Shown here piece after piece: positions 18,100-26,846 of a stretch of 64,000 bases of DNA. A program made the position numbers and the translations under genes. The DNA lies in assembly GCF_000721175.1 (NCBI RefSeq), contig NZ_JOEZ01000030.1, positions 1 through 64,000 on the forward strand, given 5' to 3'. The DNA comes from Streptomyces anulatus. Lineage in GTDB: Bacteria > Actinomycetota > Actinomycetes > Streptomycetales > Streptomycetaceae. Each line of letters opens with the position of its first letter. The stretch's first letter is position 1. The notes beneath the pieces were generated by a model. The model was not told where the DNA came from. It searched no databases and saw nothing but the letters and a program-made list of their open reading frames with translations.

Positions 18100-19182
18100 A
18101 TGACCGACGTACTGCTCACCGCAGGCACCCGCAAGGGTCTCTTCATCGGCCGCAGACGCGATGGGGCCTGGGAGATCACGGGCCCGCACTTCAACGCGCA
18201 GGCGATCTACTCTGTCGCCGTGGACACCCGGGGGGAAACCCCGAGAATCCTGGTCGGCGGGGACAGCGCGCACTGGGGGCCGTCCGTCTTCCACTCCGAC
18301 GATCTGGGCGAGACCTGGGTCGAGCCTCGACAGCCCGCGGTGAGGTTCCCCAAGTCCACCGGGGCGTCGCTGGAGCGCGTCTGGCAGCTCCACCCGGCCG
18401 GCCCGGAGGCACCGGACGTGGTCTACGCGGGCACGGAGCCGGCCGCGCTGTTCCGTTCCGAGGACCGGGGCGAGTCGTTCGAGCTGGTCCGCCCGCTCTG
18501 GGAGCACCCGACCCGCTCGCGGTGGGAGCCGGGCGGCGGCGAGGGGCTGCACACCGTACTGACCGACCCCCGGGACGCGAAGGCCGTGACCGTCGCCGTG
18601 TCTACGGCGGGCGTGTTCCGGACCAAGGACGGCGGCGCGAGCTGGGCCCCGTCGAACAAGGGCGTCTCCGCGGTCTTCCTCCCGGATCCCGACCCTGAGT
18701 TCGGCCAGTGCGTCCACAAGGTCACCCGGGACGCGGCCGACCCGGACCGGCTCTATCTGCAGAACCACTGGGGCGTGTTCCGAAGCGACGACTCCGGCGA
18801 CCACTGGAGCGACATCGGCGCGGGCCTGCCCTCCGACTTCGGGTTCGCCGCCGCCGCACACCCGCACCGCGGCGACACGGCGTACATCTTCCCGATCAAC
18901 GCCGACGCCGACCGCGTCCCGGCGGAGCACCGCTGCCGGGTGTTCCGTACGACCGACGCGGGCCGCACCTGGGAGCCGCTCACCGAGGGCCTGCCGGACG
19001 GGGCGCACTACGGCACGGTGCTGCGGGACGCCCTGTGCACCGACGACGCCGATCCCGCCGGGGTCTACTTCGGCAACCGCAACGGCGAGTTGTACGCCAG
19101 CGCGGACGACGGGGACAGCTGGCAGCAGCTCGCCTCGCATCTGCCGGACGTCCTGTGCGTGCGGGCGGTGGCGCTCGGCTGA
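18100..19182 (+). CDS. BNR/sialidase-like repeat beta-propeller protein
   Basis: A 360-residue protein built of BNR/Asp-box-like repeats: [40 protein letters not shown] and SADDGDSW at regular spacing, indicating a six- or seven-bladed propeller. It lacks a signal peptide, so it should be cytoplasmic, unlike secreted sialidases. Proteins of this layout are often annotated as exo-alpha-sialidase-like or glycosyl hydrolase-like; catalytic residues are not evident. ATG at 18100 follows GGGAGG. Confidence 0.82.
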   Translation: MTDVLLTAGTRKGLFIGRRRDGAWEITGPHFNAQAIYSVAVDTRGETPRILVGGDSAHWGPSVFHSDDLGETWVEPRQPAVRFPKSTGASLERVWQLHPAGPEAPDVVYAGTEPAALFRSEDRGESFELVRPLWEHPTRSRWEPGGGEGLHTVLTDPRDAKAVTVAVSTAGVFRTKDGGASWAPSNKGVSAVFLPDPDPEFGQCVHKVTRDAADPDRLYLQNHWGVFRSDDSGDHWSDIGAGLPSDFGFAAAAHPHRGDTAYIFPINADADRVPAEHRCRVFRTTDAGRTWEPLTEGLPDGAHYGTVLRDALCTDDADPAGVYFGNRNGELYASADDGDSWQQLASHLPDVLCVRAVALG

Positions 19183-19226
19183 CGGCGGTTGATCGGAGTG
19201 GTCGTATCAGCAGTAGAGTGCGGGCC

Positions 19227-19904
19227 GTGGCAGCACGACCGTTGAAAGAGATCATCGAGCCGGGGTGGGCCGACGCCCTCGAGCCCGTCGCCGAACGCAT
19301 CGCCGCTATGGGCGACTTCCTCCGCGCGGAGATCGCCGCGGGACGCACGTACCTGCCCTCCGGGGCTCATGTACTGCGGGCGTTCCAGCAGCCGTTCGAG
19401 GAGGTGAGAGTGCTCGTCGTCGGCCAGGATCCGTATCCCACCCCGGGCCACGCGATCGGGCTGAGCTTCGCGGTGGCCCCCGACGTCCGGCCGCTGCCCG
19501 GCAGCCTGGAGAACATCTTCCGGGAGCTGCACACGGATCTGGGGCTGCCCAGACCGGCCAACGGCGATCTCACACCATGGGCGCGGCAGGGGGTGCTGCT
19601 GCTCAACAGGGCGCTCACCACCGCGCCCCGGCGGCCCGCAGCCCACCGGGGCAAGGGCTGGGAAGAGGTGACCGAGCAGGCCATCAAGGCGCTGGTGGCC
19701 CGGGGCACTCCTCTGGTGTCGGCGCTCTGGGGGCGCGATGCCCGCAATCTGCGCCCGTTGCTGGGCGACTTCCCCGCGATCGAGTCCTCGCACCCCTCTC
19801 CCATGTCCGCGGACCGGGGCTTCTTCGGCTCGCGGCCGTTCAGCCGAGTCAACGAACTGCTGGAGCGCCAAGGGGCTCAGCCGGTGGACTGGCGGCTTCC
19901 GTGA
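19227..19904 (+). CDS. ung: Uracil-DNA glycosylase (family 1)
   Basis: A 225-residue family 1 UDG removing uracil from DNA. The water-activating loop [16 protein letters not shown] (Asp near residue 72) and the C-terminal [19 protein letters not shown], containing the HPSP intercalation loop, are both intact. LLLNRALTT is the uracil-recognition strand. I start at GTG 19227. The next gene starts at 19901 as GTGA across this stop codon, so the two are translationally coupled. Confidence 0.93.
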   Translation: MAARPLKEIIEPGWADALEPVAERIAAMGDFLRAEIAAGRTYLPSGAHVLRAFQQPFEEVRVLVVGQDPYPTPGHAIGLSFAVAPDVRPLPGSLENIFRELHTDLGLPRPANGDLTPWARQGVLLLNRALTTAPRRPAAHRGKGWEEVTEQAIKALVARGTPLVSALWGRDARNLRPLLGDFPAIESSHPSPMSADRGFFGSRPFSRVNELLERQGAQPVDWRLP

Positions 19905-21043
19905 CCCGCCCCCCGGCGTCGCCCGCCCCGGCCGGAACCAGCCCGGCCGGGCCCGGCGCGTATGTCCTCGGGATCGACTCCGGGGGCTCCGGGCTGCGGG
20001 TGGCGCTCGGCCGGGTGGGGCTGTCCGGGCCCCTCTCGACGACGGTCTGCGCCGAGCCGGTGCGGACCGGACCCGGCGGCATCGACGCCGGGCATCTGCT
20101 GGACCAGCTGCTGCCCGCCGCCCGGGAGTTGCTGGAGCGGGCGGACGCCTCCGCGCCCGACGACGCCCCGACGGGCGAGGTCACGGCGCTGGCGATCGGG
20201 GCCGCCGGCATGGCCACCCTGGGCGAGCGGCTGCGGGCGGAGCTGCCCGGCGCACTCGCGGACGCGTTGGGGGTACGCCGGCTGGCGCTGGCCGCCGATG
20301 CGGTGACGGCCTACGCGGGCGCGGTGGGACAGCACCCCGGGGCGGTCGTCGCGGGCGGCACGGGCATGATCGCCCTCGGTACGGACCTGACGGAGTGGCA
20401 CAGGGCCGACGGTTGGGGTCATCTTCTGGGTGACAGTGGTGGCGGTGCGTGGATCGGCCGAGCCGGGCTGGACGCGGCGATGCGCGCCCATGACGGGCGG
20501 CGTGGCGGCTCCCCCACGCTGCTGGACCGGCTGCGGGCCGTGTTCGGACCGGCCGAGGCGCTGCCGGGGCTGCTCTATCCGCGCTCCGACCGGCCGGCCG
20601 TGCTGGCCTCGTTCGCCCCGGAGGTGGCGGCGTGCGCCGGAGCGGATCCGGTCGCCGCCGGCATCCTGCGGGCGGCTGCCGGCCATATCGCCGAGGCGGC
20701 GGCGGCCGTGTGCCCGACGACTGTGCGCACGACGGCCTCCGGGAAGGCCGGCGAGGGCGGCGAGCTCGGCGCGTGCGGCGAAGTAGCCCTGACCGGCGGC
20801 CTGTTCCGGATGGGTGAGCCGCTGCTCGCACCCCTGCGCGAGGAGCTGGCACACCTCTTGCCGGGCGCGCGCGTGACGTCGGCGGCGGGCGATCCGCTGA
20901 CCGGCGCACTCCGGATCGCGCAGGCCCTGGCAGCAGGGGATCTGCGCTTGCCGCGCCACCCGACGATGCTCTTCGTGCCCCAGGAGCACGAGCCCGGACA
21001 GCGGGTCGCGACGGCGGTACGCGACGATCCCCGGACGGGGTGA
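19901..21043 (+). CDS. N-acetylglucosamine kinase-like BadF/BadG ATPase
   Basis: A 380-residue ASKHA-fold kinase. Phosphate-1 is [15 protein letters not shown] near residue 23, the adenosine/phosphate-2 loop is [11 protein letters not shown], and [18 protein letters not shown] is typical of GlcNAc kinase and BadF/BadG-family proteins. It probably phosphorylates an amino sugar. Its start overlaps the ung stop by 4 bases, an unrelated function that suggests simple read-through coupling. Confidence 0.82.
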   Translation: MTRPPASPAPAGTSPAGPGAYVLGIDSGGSGLRVALGRVGLSGPLSTTVCAEPVRTGPGGIDAGHLLDQLLPAARELLERADASAPDDAPTGEVTALAIGAAGMATLGERLRAELPGALADALGVRRLALAADAVTAYAGAVGQHPGAVVAGGTGMIALGTDLTEWHRADGWGHLLGDSGGGAWIGRAGLDAAMRAHDGRRGGSPTLLDRLRAVFGPAEALPGLLYPRSDRPAVLASFAPEVAACAGADPVAAGILRAAAGHIAEAAAAVCPTTVRTTASGKAGEGGELGACGEVALTGGLFRMGEPLLAPLREELAHLLPGARVTSAAGDPLTGALRIAQALAAGDLRLPRHPTMLFVPQEHEPGQRVATAVRDDPRTG

Positions 21044-21210
21044 CGCACAGGAGGCCGTCGAGGGAGGGGGACGGAGACCGAGCGGAGCAACGACCCGACA
21101 GACAGGGACACTCCGGCGGTACATCACTCATCGGACATAAGCGGATAGTTAACGCTCGACCGGACCCTCCCCGAACAGAGGGGCAGGCAAAACCAGTAGC
21201 ATGCGGCGCC

Positions 21211-22143
21211 ATGAGCACCCCCACTGGGCCCGCTTCCGGCCTGCCTGTACGAATGCCGCGACCTCGCCAGTCCGGACGGCACCGCCGCCCGGAGCCCGTG
21301 GTCGCACCCGAAGGCGCTGCCGCGCTCGTTCTCGCCGTTCCCGGTACCCCTTCTTCGGCCACGCGCAGCCTCGCCGAAGAAGTGATCAGCATCGCCCGTT
21401 CCGAGCTGCCCGGCCTCAACGGCCGGATCGGCTACCTCGACGGCGACGATGCCGAGTACCCGACCCTTGCCTCCGTTCTCGCCCACACCGCCGCCGAGCG
21501 CGTCGCGCGCTTCGAGCAGGCCGTCGCCGCCGGGCGTGAGGTCGCCGAGCCCGCAGGTCCGCCCGCCGTCGTGGTCCCGCTGCTCGCGGGTCCCGACAGC
21601 GCGCTGATCCGGCGGATACGGCAGGCCGTGATGGACAGCGGTACGCAGGCAGAGCTGACCGATGTGCTCGGCCCGCACCCGCTGCTCGCCGAGGCCCTGC
21701 ACGTACGGCTGTCGGAGGCCGGTCTGGCGCGCGCCGACCGCGCCAGGCTGTTCACCGTCGCCACCGCCGCCGACGGCATCGTGCTGGCCACCGTGGGCGG
21801 CGAGGAGGCCGTGCGGGCCGCCGGGATCACCGGCATGCTGCTGGCCGCCCGGCTCGCCGTGCCGGTGATGGCCGCCGCGCTGGACGTCGAGGGCTCGGTC
21901 GCCTCGATCGCGGAGCAGCTCCAGGGCTCCGGCTCCGCGCAGCTGGCGCTGGCGCCGTACCTGGTGGGCCCGGAGGTCGACCCCGGCCTGCTGGACGCCG
22001 CCGCGAAGGAGGCGGGCTGCGCGACGGCCGAGCCGCTGGGCGCCTACCCGGCGATCGGCAAGCTCGTGCTGTCCCTGTACGCCACGACGCTGGGCATCAC
22101 GCCGGCGACGCCGCAGGGCGCCCAGGGAGCTCAGGCCCACTGA
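21211..22143 (+). CDS. CbiX/sirohydrochlorin chelatase-like protein, probably non-catalytic
   Basis: A 310-residue protein with two CbiX-like halves. It is often annotated as sirohydrochlorin chelatase in Streptomyces. Active chelatases carry a metal-binding His in an xxHGSR loop at each repeat start. Here the first loop reads ALVLAVPGTPSSATRSLAEE and the second GIVLATVGGEEAVRAAG, with no His in either. Chelatase activity is therefore doubtful. The N-terminal 30 residues are Pro/Arg-rich and disordered-looking. Confidence 0.7.
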   Translation: MSTPTGPASGLPVRMPRPRQSGRHRRPEPVVAPEGAAALVLAVPGTPSSATRSLAEEVISIARSELPGLNGRIGYLDGDDAEYPTLASVLAHTAAERVARFEQAVAAGREVAEPAGPPAVVVPLLAGPDSALIRRIRQAVMDSGTQAELTDVLGPHPLLAEALHVRLSEAGLARADRARLFTVATAADGIVLATVGGEEAVRAAGITGMLLAARLAVPVMAAALDVEGSVASIAEQLQGSGSAQLALAPYLVGPEVDPGLLDAAAKEAGCATAEPLGAYPAIGKLVLSLYATTLGITPATPQGAQGAQAH

Positions 22144-22179
22144 CCGGACGCCGTCGCCGGCGGGCGGCGGCTCGGGAAG

Positions 22180-22242
22180 CCGGACAGCATGACGGGCCCG
22201 GACCGGAGGAATTCTCCGGTCCGGGCCCGTCATGCTGTCCGG
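22180..22242. terminator. Perfect 29-bp inverted repeat, bidirectional terminator
   Basis: Arms 22180-22208 and 22214-22242 are exact reverse complements of 29 bases with a GAATT loop. The element lies between the convergent CbiX-like (+) and lactonase (-) genes and so would terminate both. No T tract follows. Confidence 0.9.
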
Positions 22243-22287
22243 GGCTGCCGCGCCGTCCGGGCGGCCGTGCCCCCCAGGGCGCCGTTT

Positions 22288-23349
22288 TCAGACGAGGACG
22301 ACGCAGGAGGCCGCGGGGACCTCGACGGAGCCCGCGTGCCGCGGGACGCCCGTCTCGGCGTCCACGGCGAACCAGCTGACGTTCCCGGAGTGCTCGTTGG
22401 CCGCGTACAGCCACTGACCGCTCGGGTCGAGGGTGAGGTCGCGCGGCCGGCGGCCGCCGCAGCCGACGGTGGCCACCAGGGAGACCTTCTCGCCGCTCTC
22501 GTCGAGGGTGAGCACGGAGATGCTGTCGTGCCCCCGGTTGGCGGTCCACAGGAAGCGTCCGTCGTGCCCGACGACCACCTCGGACGGGTAGGTGCGCGCC
22601 GCGTCCTCGGCCGCCTCGTGTTCGGGCAGCACCGGCGTCTCCCCGAGCACGTCGAGGCGGCCCGTCGCCGCGTCCCAGCGGCACACGGTGAGGGTCGGCT
22701 CCAGCTCGCCCAGGACGTAGGCGAGGGAGCCCGAGGGATGGAAGGCCAGATGGCGCGGGCCGGTGCCCGGGCGCAGAGCGGTCTCGCCGTGCGGTCGCAG
22801 GGCGCCGGTGGCGGGATCCAGGGCGCAGACGTGTACGGAGTCGGTGCCGAGGTCCACGCTGACCACCCAGTTCCCGGAGGGGTCGGCGAGCACCTGGTGG
22901 GCGTGAGGGGCTTCCTGGCGGCCGGTGTCCGGGCCGCTGCCCTCGTGCCGGAGCACCGAGGTCGCGGCCCCCAGCGAGCCGTCGGCGAGGACCGGGAGGG
23001 CGGTGACGCTGCCGGAGGTGTAGTTGGCCGTGACCAAGTGGTTCGCGGCGAGCGCGAGGTGCGTGGGCGCATCGCCGTCGACGGACCGTACGGGGCCCAG
23101 GAGGGCCGGTACGTCCTCGTCGAGGGCGAAGGCGGCGGCGACACCCGGGGCGCTCTCGCCGACCGCGTACAGGACCGTGCCGCCCGCTCGGGGGCCGGCC
23201 GCGAGGAAGGAGGGGTCGGGTACGGCGTCCGTGGATCCGAGCACGGTCAGCGCGCCGGTGTCCCGGTCCACGGCGGCGGCGGTGATGCCGCGCCCGCCCG
23301 CCGAGGTGAACGACCCTATGAATGCCCGCCCTGTGCTGTTGCCGATCAT
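22288..23349 (-). CDS. Lactonase family (6-phosphogluconolactonase-like) beta-propeller
   Basis: A 353-residue lactonase-family protein of the YbhE/Pgl type. Repeated blade motifs include FIGSFTSAGGRGITAAAVD, PHAHQVLADPSGNWV, PRHLAFHPSGSLAYVLGE, RRPRDLTLDPSGQWLYAAN and EHSGNVSWFAVD. It may hydrolyse 6-phosphogluconolactone or a similar lactone. ATG at 23349 follows GGGGTAGCG; the 25-residue upstream extension is unsupported. It is the last core-type gene before the dormancy island. Confidence 0.87.
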   Translation of the reverse strand: MIGNSTGRAFIGSFTSAGGRGITAAAVDRDTGALTVLGSTDAVPDPSFLAAGPRAGGTVLYAVGESAPGVAAAFALDEDVPALLGPVRSVDGDAPTHLALAANHLVTANYTSGSVTALPVLADGSLGAATSVLRHEGSGPDTGRQEAPHAHQVLADPSGNWVVSVDLGTDSVHVCALDPATGALRPHGETALRPGTGPRHLAFHPSGSLAYVLGELEPTLTVCRWDAATGRLDVLGETPVLPEHEAAEDAARTYPSEVVVGHDGRFLWTANRGHDSISVLTLDESGEKVSLVATVGCGGRRPRDLTLDPSGQWLYAANEHSGNVSWFAVDAETGVPRHAGSVEVPAASCVVLV

Positions 23350-23520
23350 CGCGCTACCCCATTTCACCGTCGCCGCGATCTTCACGGCCGACGGTAGCAG
23401 GCAGCCCGCTGCGGTCCGGACCAATGCGGCCGGATGGGATCGGTGGCGCGGAACGTGGACGGCCCCCGCCTCGCCGGGCTGGAGGTGCCGCTCGGCCGGG
23501 TCCGGCTCTCCCCCGAACCG

Positions 23521-23739
23521 TCACGCGTGCGAGCGTCGGGGCTTCCGTACGGGCTGCCGCGCGACCGTACGCGTCATGTGCGCGCGCAGGTCGACGTCGA
23601 TGCCTGCTTTGACAGCGAGGACCACCAGGGCAGCTTCGGTCGGGTCTCCGATGATGCCCTCCGGAGTGAGGCGGGCGTCGTTGCACAGCGCGAACGGCAG
23701 CAGCGCGTCGTGCAGGTCCGTTCCAGCAGACGCAGCCAC
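23521..23739 (-). pseudogene. Relic of a cation-transporting P-type ATPase
   Basis: Only the N-domain centre survives. LPFALCNDARLTPEGIIGDP followed by TEAALVVLAVKAGIDVD matches the ALCNDA...GDPTExAL region of calcium/magnesium-type P-ATPases, about 45 residues of a protein normally near 850-900. The phosphorylation DKTGT motif, transporter helices and C-terminus are all absent, and the frame ends 23 codons later. CtpF, a P-type ATPase, belongs to the mycobacterial DosR regulon, so this is probably what remains of an island member. Confidence 0.68.
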
Positions 23740-23940
23740 TGCGGCCGGCGTACCGGCTCGGCGAGTTCGTCGGCTCCCCAGGCGTCGGCCCGCCGTTCGG
23801 CGCCGCAGTGGTCAGGCCAAGGGCCGGAACCACTGCGAGCGAGCCCGCCACGTCGGCGGCGTCGCGTCGATGGGCATCCCGCTGCGGGCCCCCCGGTACC
23901 GGCAGAGCGCTGCCCTCGGTCGTGGTCTGCTGAGGCAGCG

Positions 23941-24822
23941 TCATTCCTGGCCGCGGACCACGGTGACGGGGCAGTGGGCGTGGTGCAGCAGGGCCTGGCT
24001 GACCGAGCCGAGCAGCAGGCCGGTGAAGCCACCGTGTCCCCGGGCGCCGGCCACCACCAGTTGAGCGTCGCGGCTGGCCTCGATCAGTGCCGGGCGGATC
24101 CGGGAACGCTCCAGACGGCGCTCCACCGTGACCTGAGGGAACTCCTTCTGGCAGGTGGCGACCGTCTCGTCCAACAGGCTCTGCTCGGCCTCACGGAGCC
24201 GTTCGATATCCACCACCATGGCGTTGAGGGGGTCGCCGGGGCCTTCGTAGGCGCGCTCGCTCCAGGTGTTCCAGACGTGCAGGGCCACCAGCGGCACCCC
24301 GCGCAGGGCGGCCTCGGCGAACGCGAACTCCACCGCCGCGCCACCGGCATCGGAGCCGTCCACGGCCAGCAGCACCGCTCCGGCCGGATCGGGGCGGCCT
24401 CGCACCACCATCAGCGGGCAGTGGCCATGTGCGGCCAGGTGTACCGCGGTCGAGCCCACCAGCAATCCCGAGAAGCCGCTCAGCCCCCGGCTGCCGACGA
24501 CGGCCAAGGACGCCGACCGCGATTCGATCTCCATCACCTCCAGCGCCTCCCCGGCCACCACCGACCGGGTGACGGTCACGCCCGGCGCCGCCGCGTGCGC
24601 CCGTTCCTCGGCGCCGGCCAGCACACCGTCGACCATCGGCTCCAGACCGTGGGCGGCCGGGCTCCACGGTGGCCCGCCGGCCGGACGGTAGCCAGGCGCG
24701 TGGCCGAAAGCGTGCACGATCCGCAGCGGGGCGCCGCGCAGGCGAGCCTCACGAGCCGCCACGTCGACCGCCTCAAGGCTCGAGGCGGAACCGTCCACAC
24801 CCACGATCACCGGATCAGTCAT
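23941..24822 (-). CDS. Universal stress protein, tandem domains, both ATP motifs intact
   Basis: A 293-residue protein with two UspA domains (about 1-145 and 150-293). Each keeps the G-2x-G-9x-G(S/T) nucleotide motif: GSRGLSGFSGLLVGST in domain 1 and GARGHGGFTGLLLGSVS in domain 2. Each domain also has the N-terminal VGVDGS or LAVDGS strand. Such proteins bind ATP and slow growth under hypoxia in mycobacteria (Rv2623). ATG at 24822 follows GGGAGAA. A DosR-box-like palindrome lies 100 bp upstream (24922-24935). It belongs to the same class as the protein at 25082. Confidence 0.9.
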   Translation of the reverse strand: MTDPVIVGVDGSASSLEAVDVAAREARLRGAPLRIVHAFGHAPGYRPAGGPPWSPAAHGLEPMVDGVLAGAEERAHAAAPGVTVTRSVVAGEALEVMEIESRSASLAVVGSRGLSGFSGLLVGSTAVHLAAHGHCPLMVVRGRPDPAGAVLLAVDGSDAGGAAVEFAFAEAALRGVPLVALHVWNTWSERAYEGPGDPLNAMVVDIERLREAEQSLLDETVATCQKEFPQVTVERRLERSRIRPALIEASRDAQLVVAGARGHGGFTGLLLGSVSQALLHHAHCPVTVVRGQE

Positions 24823-24921
24823 TGCATTCTCCCGTCCTGGACGCCGCCGATGCGCGGCTCGTCGACCCCCATCCTGGGCGCAGCCACCGCGTTGCGCCCA
24901 GGGACCATCAGGCCGCCTTCA

Positions 24922-24935
24922 GGACCACTCGGCCC
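24922..24935. promoter_or_regulatory. DosR-box-like palindrome upstream of the USP gene at 24822
   Basis: The sequence is GGACC-ACTC-GGCCC, one base off GGG(A/C)C-N4-G(G/T)CCC. A weaker copy (GGGAC-CATC-AGGCC) starts at 24901, 21 bp away. Confidence 0.5.
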
Positions 24936-25081
24936 TGCCGAGCGGCCCTGAAGCCGTCGCGACCGGGCAGGGCTGCGCCCTCGCCGTGCGGACGTACATG
25001 CCCCGCGGCGTCATCACCGTCCGTTCGGCAGTCCGCGTCAGCACCCCGGAACTGGCCGGCGCGCCCGTCGGCGGGACGTGG

Positions 25082-25999
25082 TCAGTGCTGCGCGCCCGCC
25101 GCCCGCACCACCGCGACCGGGCAGTGGGCGTGGTGCAGCACGGCCTGGCTGACCGAGCCGAGCAGCAGTCCGGCGAACCCACCGCGCCCTCGGGCACCGA
25201 CCACCATCAGCTGTGCGGAGCGGCTCGCGTCGATCAGCGCCTCGCGCGTTCGGCCGTGCACCACCCGGCGCTCCACCACCACGTCCGGGTAGCGCGCCCG
25301 GTAGCCCGCGAGCGCCTCGGACAGCAGCGTCTCCTCCTCCTCGGCGAGAGCGCCCGGTGGGTTGGCGTACGGAGCGGACGCGTCCTGTGGAGCGGGCAGT
25401 GGCGCGTTCCACGTCGTCCAGGCGTGCAGCGCCACCAGGGGGGCCTTCCGACGCTCCGCCGTGGCGAAGGCGAAGTCCACCGCCGGTTCGCCCGCGGCCG
25501 AGCCGTCGACGCCCAGCACGACCGGACCGTCCGCGCGTGGCTGCTCGCGAACCACCAGCACCGGACATCGCCCGTGTGCCACCAGGTGCACCGCCGTCGA
25601 CCCGGCCAGCAGCCCGCCGAACCCGCCCAGCCCCCGGGACCCCACCACGACCAGCTCGGCCGCGCGGGACTCCGCCTCCAGGACGGTCAGGGGCTCACCG
25701 GTCACCACGGCGTGGCTGACCTCGACATCCGTCGATTCGGCCCGCGCACGCCCGACCGCCTCGGCCACCAGCCCCTCGGCCATCTTCCGAAGCGCGTCCT
25801 CGGACGGGTCCATCGGCGGCGGCCCCAACGGCGACGTGCCCCCCGGAGAAGGGCGCGGAAGCACGTACGTCACCGGCCAGACCAGCGCGTGCACCACCCG
25901 CAGCCCCACCCCACGTGCCCGCGCCTCCCGAGCCGCCGCCTCCACCGCGGCGAAACTCGACTCCGACCCGTCCACACCCACGACCACCAGACCACTCAC
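25082..25999 (-). CDS. Universal stress protein, tandem domains, both ATP motifs intact
   Basis: A 305-residue two-domain USP. Nucleotide motifs are GSRGLGGFGGLLAGST (domain 1) and GARGRGGFAGLLLGSVS (domain 2), with VVGVDGS and LGVDGS strands opening the domains. A proline/glycine-rich insertion (LPRPSPGGTSPLGPPPMDP) sits near residue 50. I chose GTG 25999 because TAGGAGG precedes it; the longer frame to 26296 covers the promoter. The DosR-box-like site at 26092-26105 is 93 bp upstream. It is the nearest relative of the USP at 23941. Confidence 0.9.
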   Translation of the reverse strand: MSGLVVVGVDGSESSFAAVEAAAREARARGVGLRVVHALVWPVTYVLPRPSPGGTSPLGPPPMDPSEDALRKMAEGLVAEAVGRARAESTDVEVSHAVVTGEPLTVLEAESRAAELVVVGSRGLGGFGGLLAGSTAVHLVAHGRCPVLVVREQPRADGPVVLGVDGSAAGEPAVDFAFATAERRKAPLVALHAWTTWNAPLPAPQDASAPYANPPGALAEEEETLLSEALAGYRARYPDVVVERRVVHGRTREALIDASRSAQLMVVGARGRGGFAGLLLGSVSQAVLHHAHCPVAVVRAAGAQH

Positions 26000-26091
26000 A
26001 ATGCCTCCTACGTCCGGACCGCCTGGCTCTCTCGTATCCCAGCCCACCCCGCTCATGCTCCTCCTGCCATGGGGCGTGTGGGCCATTTTCA

Positions 26092-26105
26092 GGGCCGACC
26101 GTCCC
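26092..26105. promoter_or_regulatory. DosR-box-like palindrome, exact consensus
   Basis: GGGCC-GACC-GTCCC lies in the 357-bp divergent region between the USP gene (start 25999, -) and the KhtT-like gene (start 26357, +). It is 93 bp from the USP start. The identical 14-mer recurs at 36576. Confidence 0.6.
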
Positions 26106-26356
26106 GACACGCTCGTCCGACACGGCCGCTGCCGGCGCCCCGGCGGGAGGCAGTTGTCGTACGGAGGCCCCGTCCGGCCCTCAGTGCGGGGCCGCTCGGG
26201 CTCTGCCGGCCCGAGCGCGACGGGAGGAAGAGTGACCCGTGGGCCTCCGCGGCCGATGCCGGAGCTTGAGCTGCCGTCCTCGGATGCCGAATACACCGGG
26301 CACGGCGGTCAGGACTACCGAGCCGCACGACAACGGTTTCACGGCGGACGGGATGA

Positions 26357-26842
26357 GTGCAGGTGGACGTCAACGAAGTGCTACTGCCGGGTGTGGGGCT
26401 GCTCTACGAGTTCGTCAATCGGGAGGGTGACAAGGTCGGTGTGGTCGCACGGCGCTCGGGCGACTTCGAAGTGGCGGTCTACGGAGAAGGTGACCCGGAC
26501 CAGGCAAGGGCCGTGTTCCGGCTCACCGGCGAGGAGGCCGACGTCCTCGCCGAGATCCTGGGCGCGCCGCGCATCGCCGAGCGGTTCGCGGATCTGACCA
26601 AAGAGGTGCCCGGGCTCAGCGCCGGGCAGGTCGAGGTGCTCGCCGGCACCCCGTTCGTCGGCCGCCCACTGGGAGAATCCAGGGCACGGACACGGACGGG
26701 CGCGTCGATCGTGGCGATCGTCCGTGATGAGGAGGTCATCCCGTCCCCCGGGCCGGAGAAGGTCCTCAGTGCGGGGGACGTACTGGTGGTGATCGGGACC
26801 CGCGAGGGGATCGCCGCAGTGGACCGCCTCGTCCGGGGCTGA
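26357..26842 (+). CDS. Cation:proton antiporter regulatory subunit (KhtT-like, RCK_C)
   Basis: A 161-residue cytoplasmic protein. The N-terminal part (about 1-70) is the KhtT-type domain. The C-terminal RCK_C/TrkA_C domain spans about 75-160 (GTPFVGRPLGESRARTRTGA, VLSAGDVLVVIGTREG) and binds a regulatory ligand such as cyclic di-AMP in known homologues. It precedes the antiporter gene by 4 bp, the usual KhtT-KhtU arrangement. The start is GTG 26357. Confidence 0.88.
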   Translation: MQVDVNEVLLPGVGLLYEFVNREGDKVGVVARRSGDFEVAVYGEGDPDQARAVFRLTGEEADVLAEILGAPRIAERFADLTKEVPGLSAGQVEVLAGTPFVGRPLGESRARTRTGASIVAIVRDEEVIPSPGPEKVLSAGDVLVVIGTREGIAAVDRLVRG

Positions 26843-26846
26843 GCGG

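Noticed and set aside
17708..18103. Open frame of 131 codons before the BNR-repeat gene
   Set aside because: No ribosome site, arginine/glycine-rich composition typical of a shadow frame in GC-rich DNA, and overlap with the real start at 18100.
25082..26296. 404-residue version of the second USP
   Set aside because: The extra N-terminal 99 residues cover an exact DosR-like box and lack a ribosome site, while GTG 25999 follows TAGGAGG.
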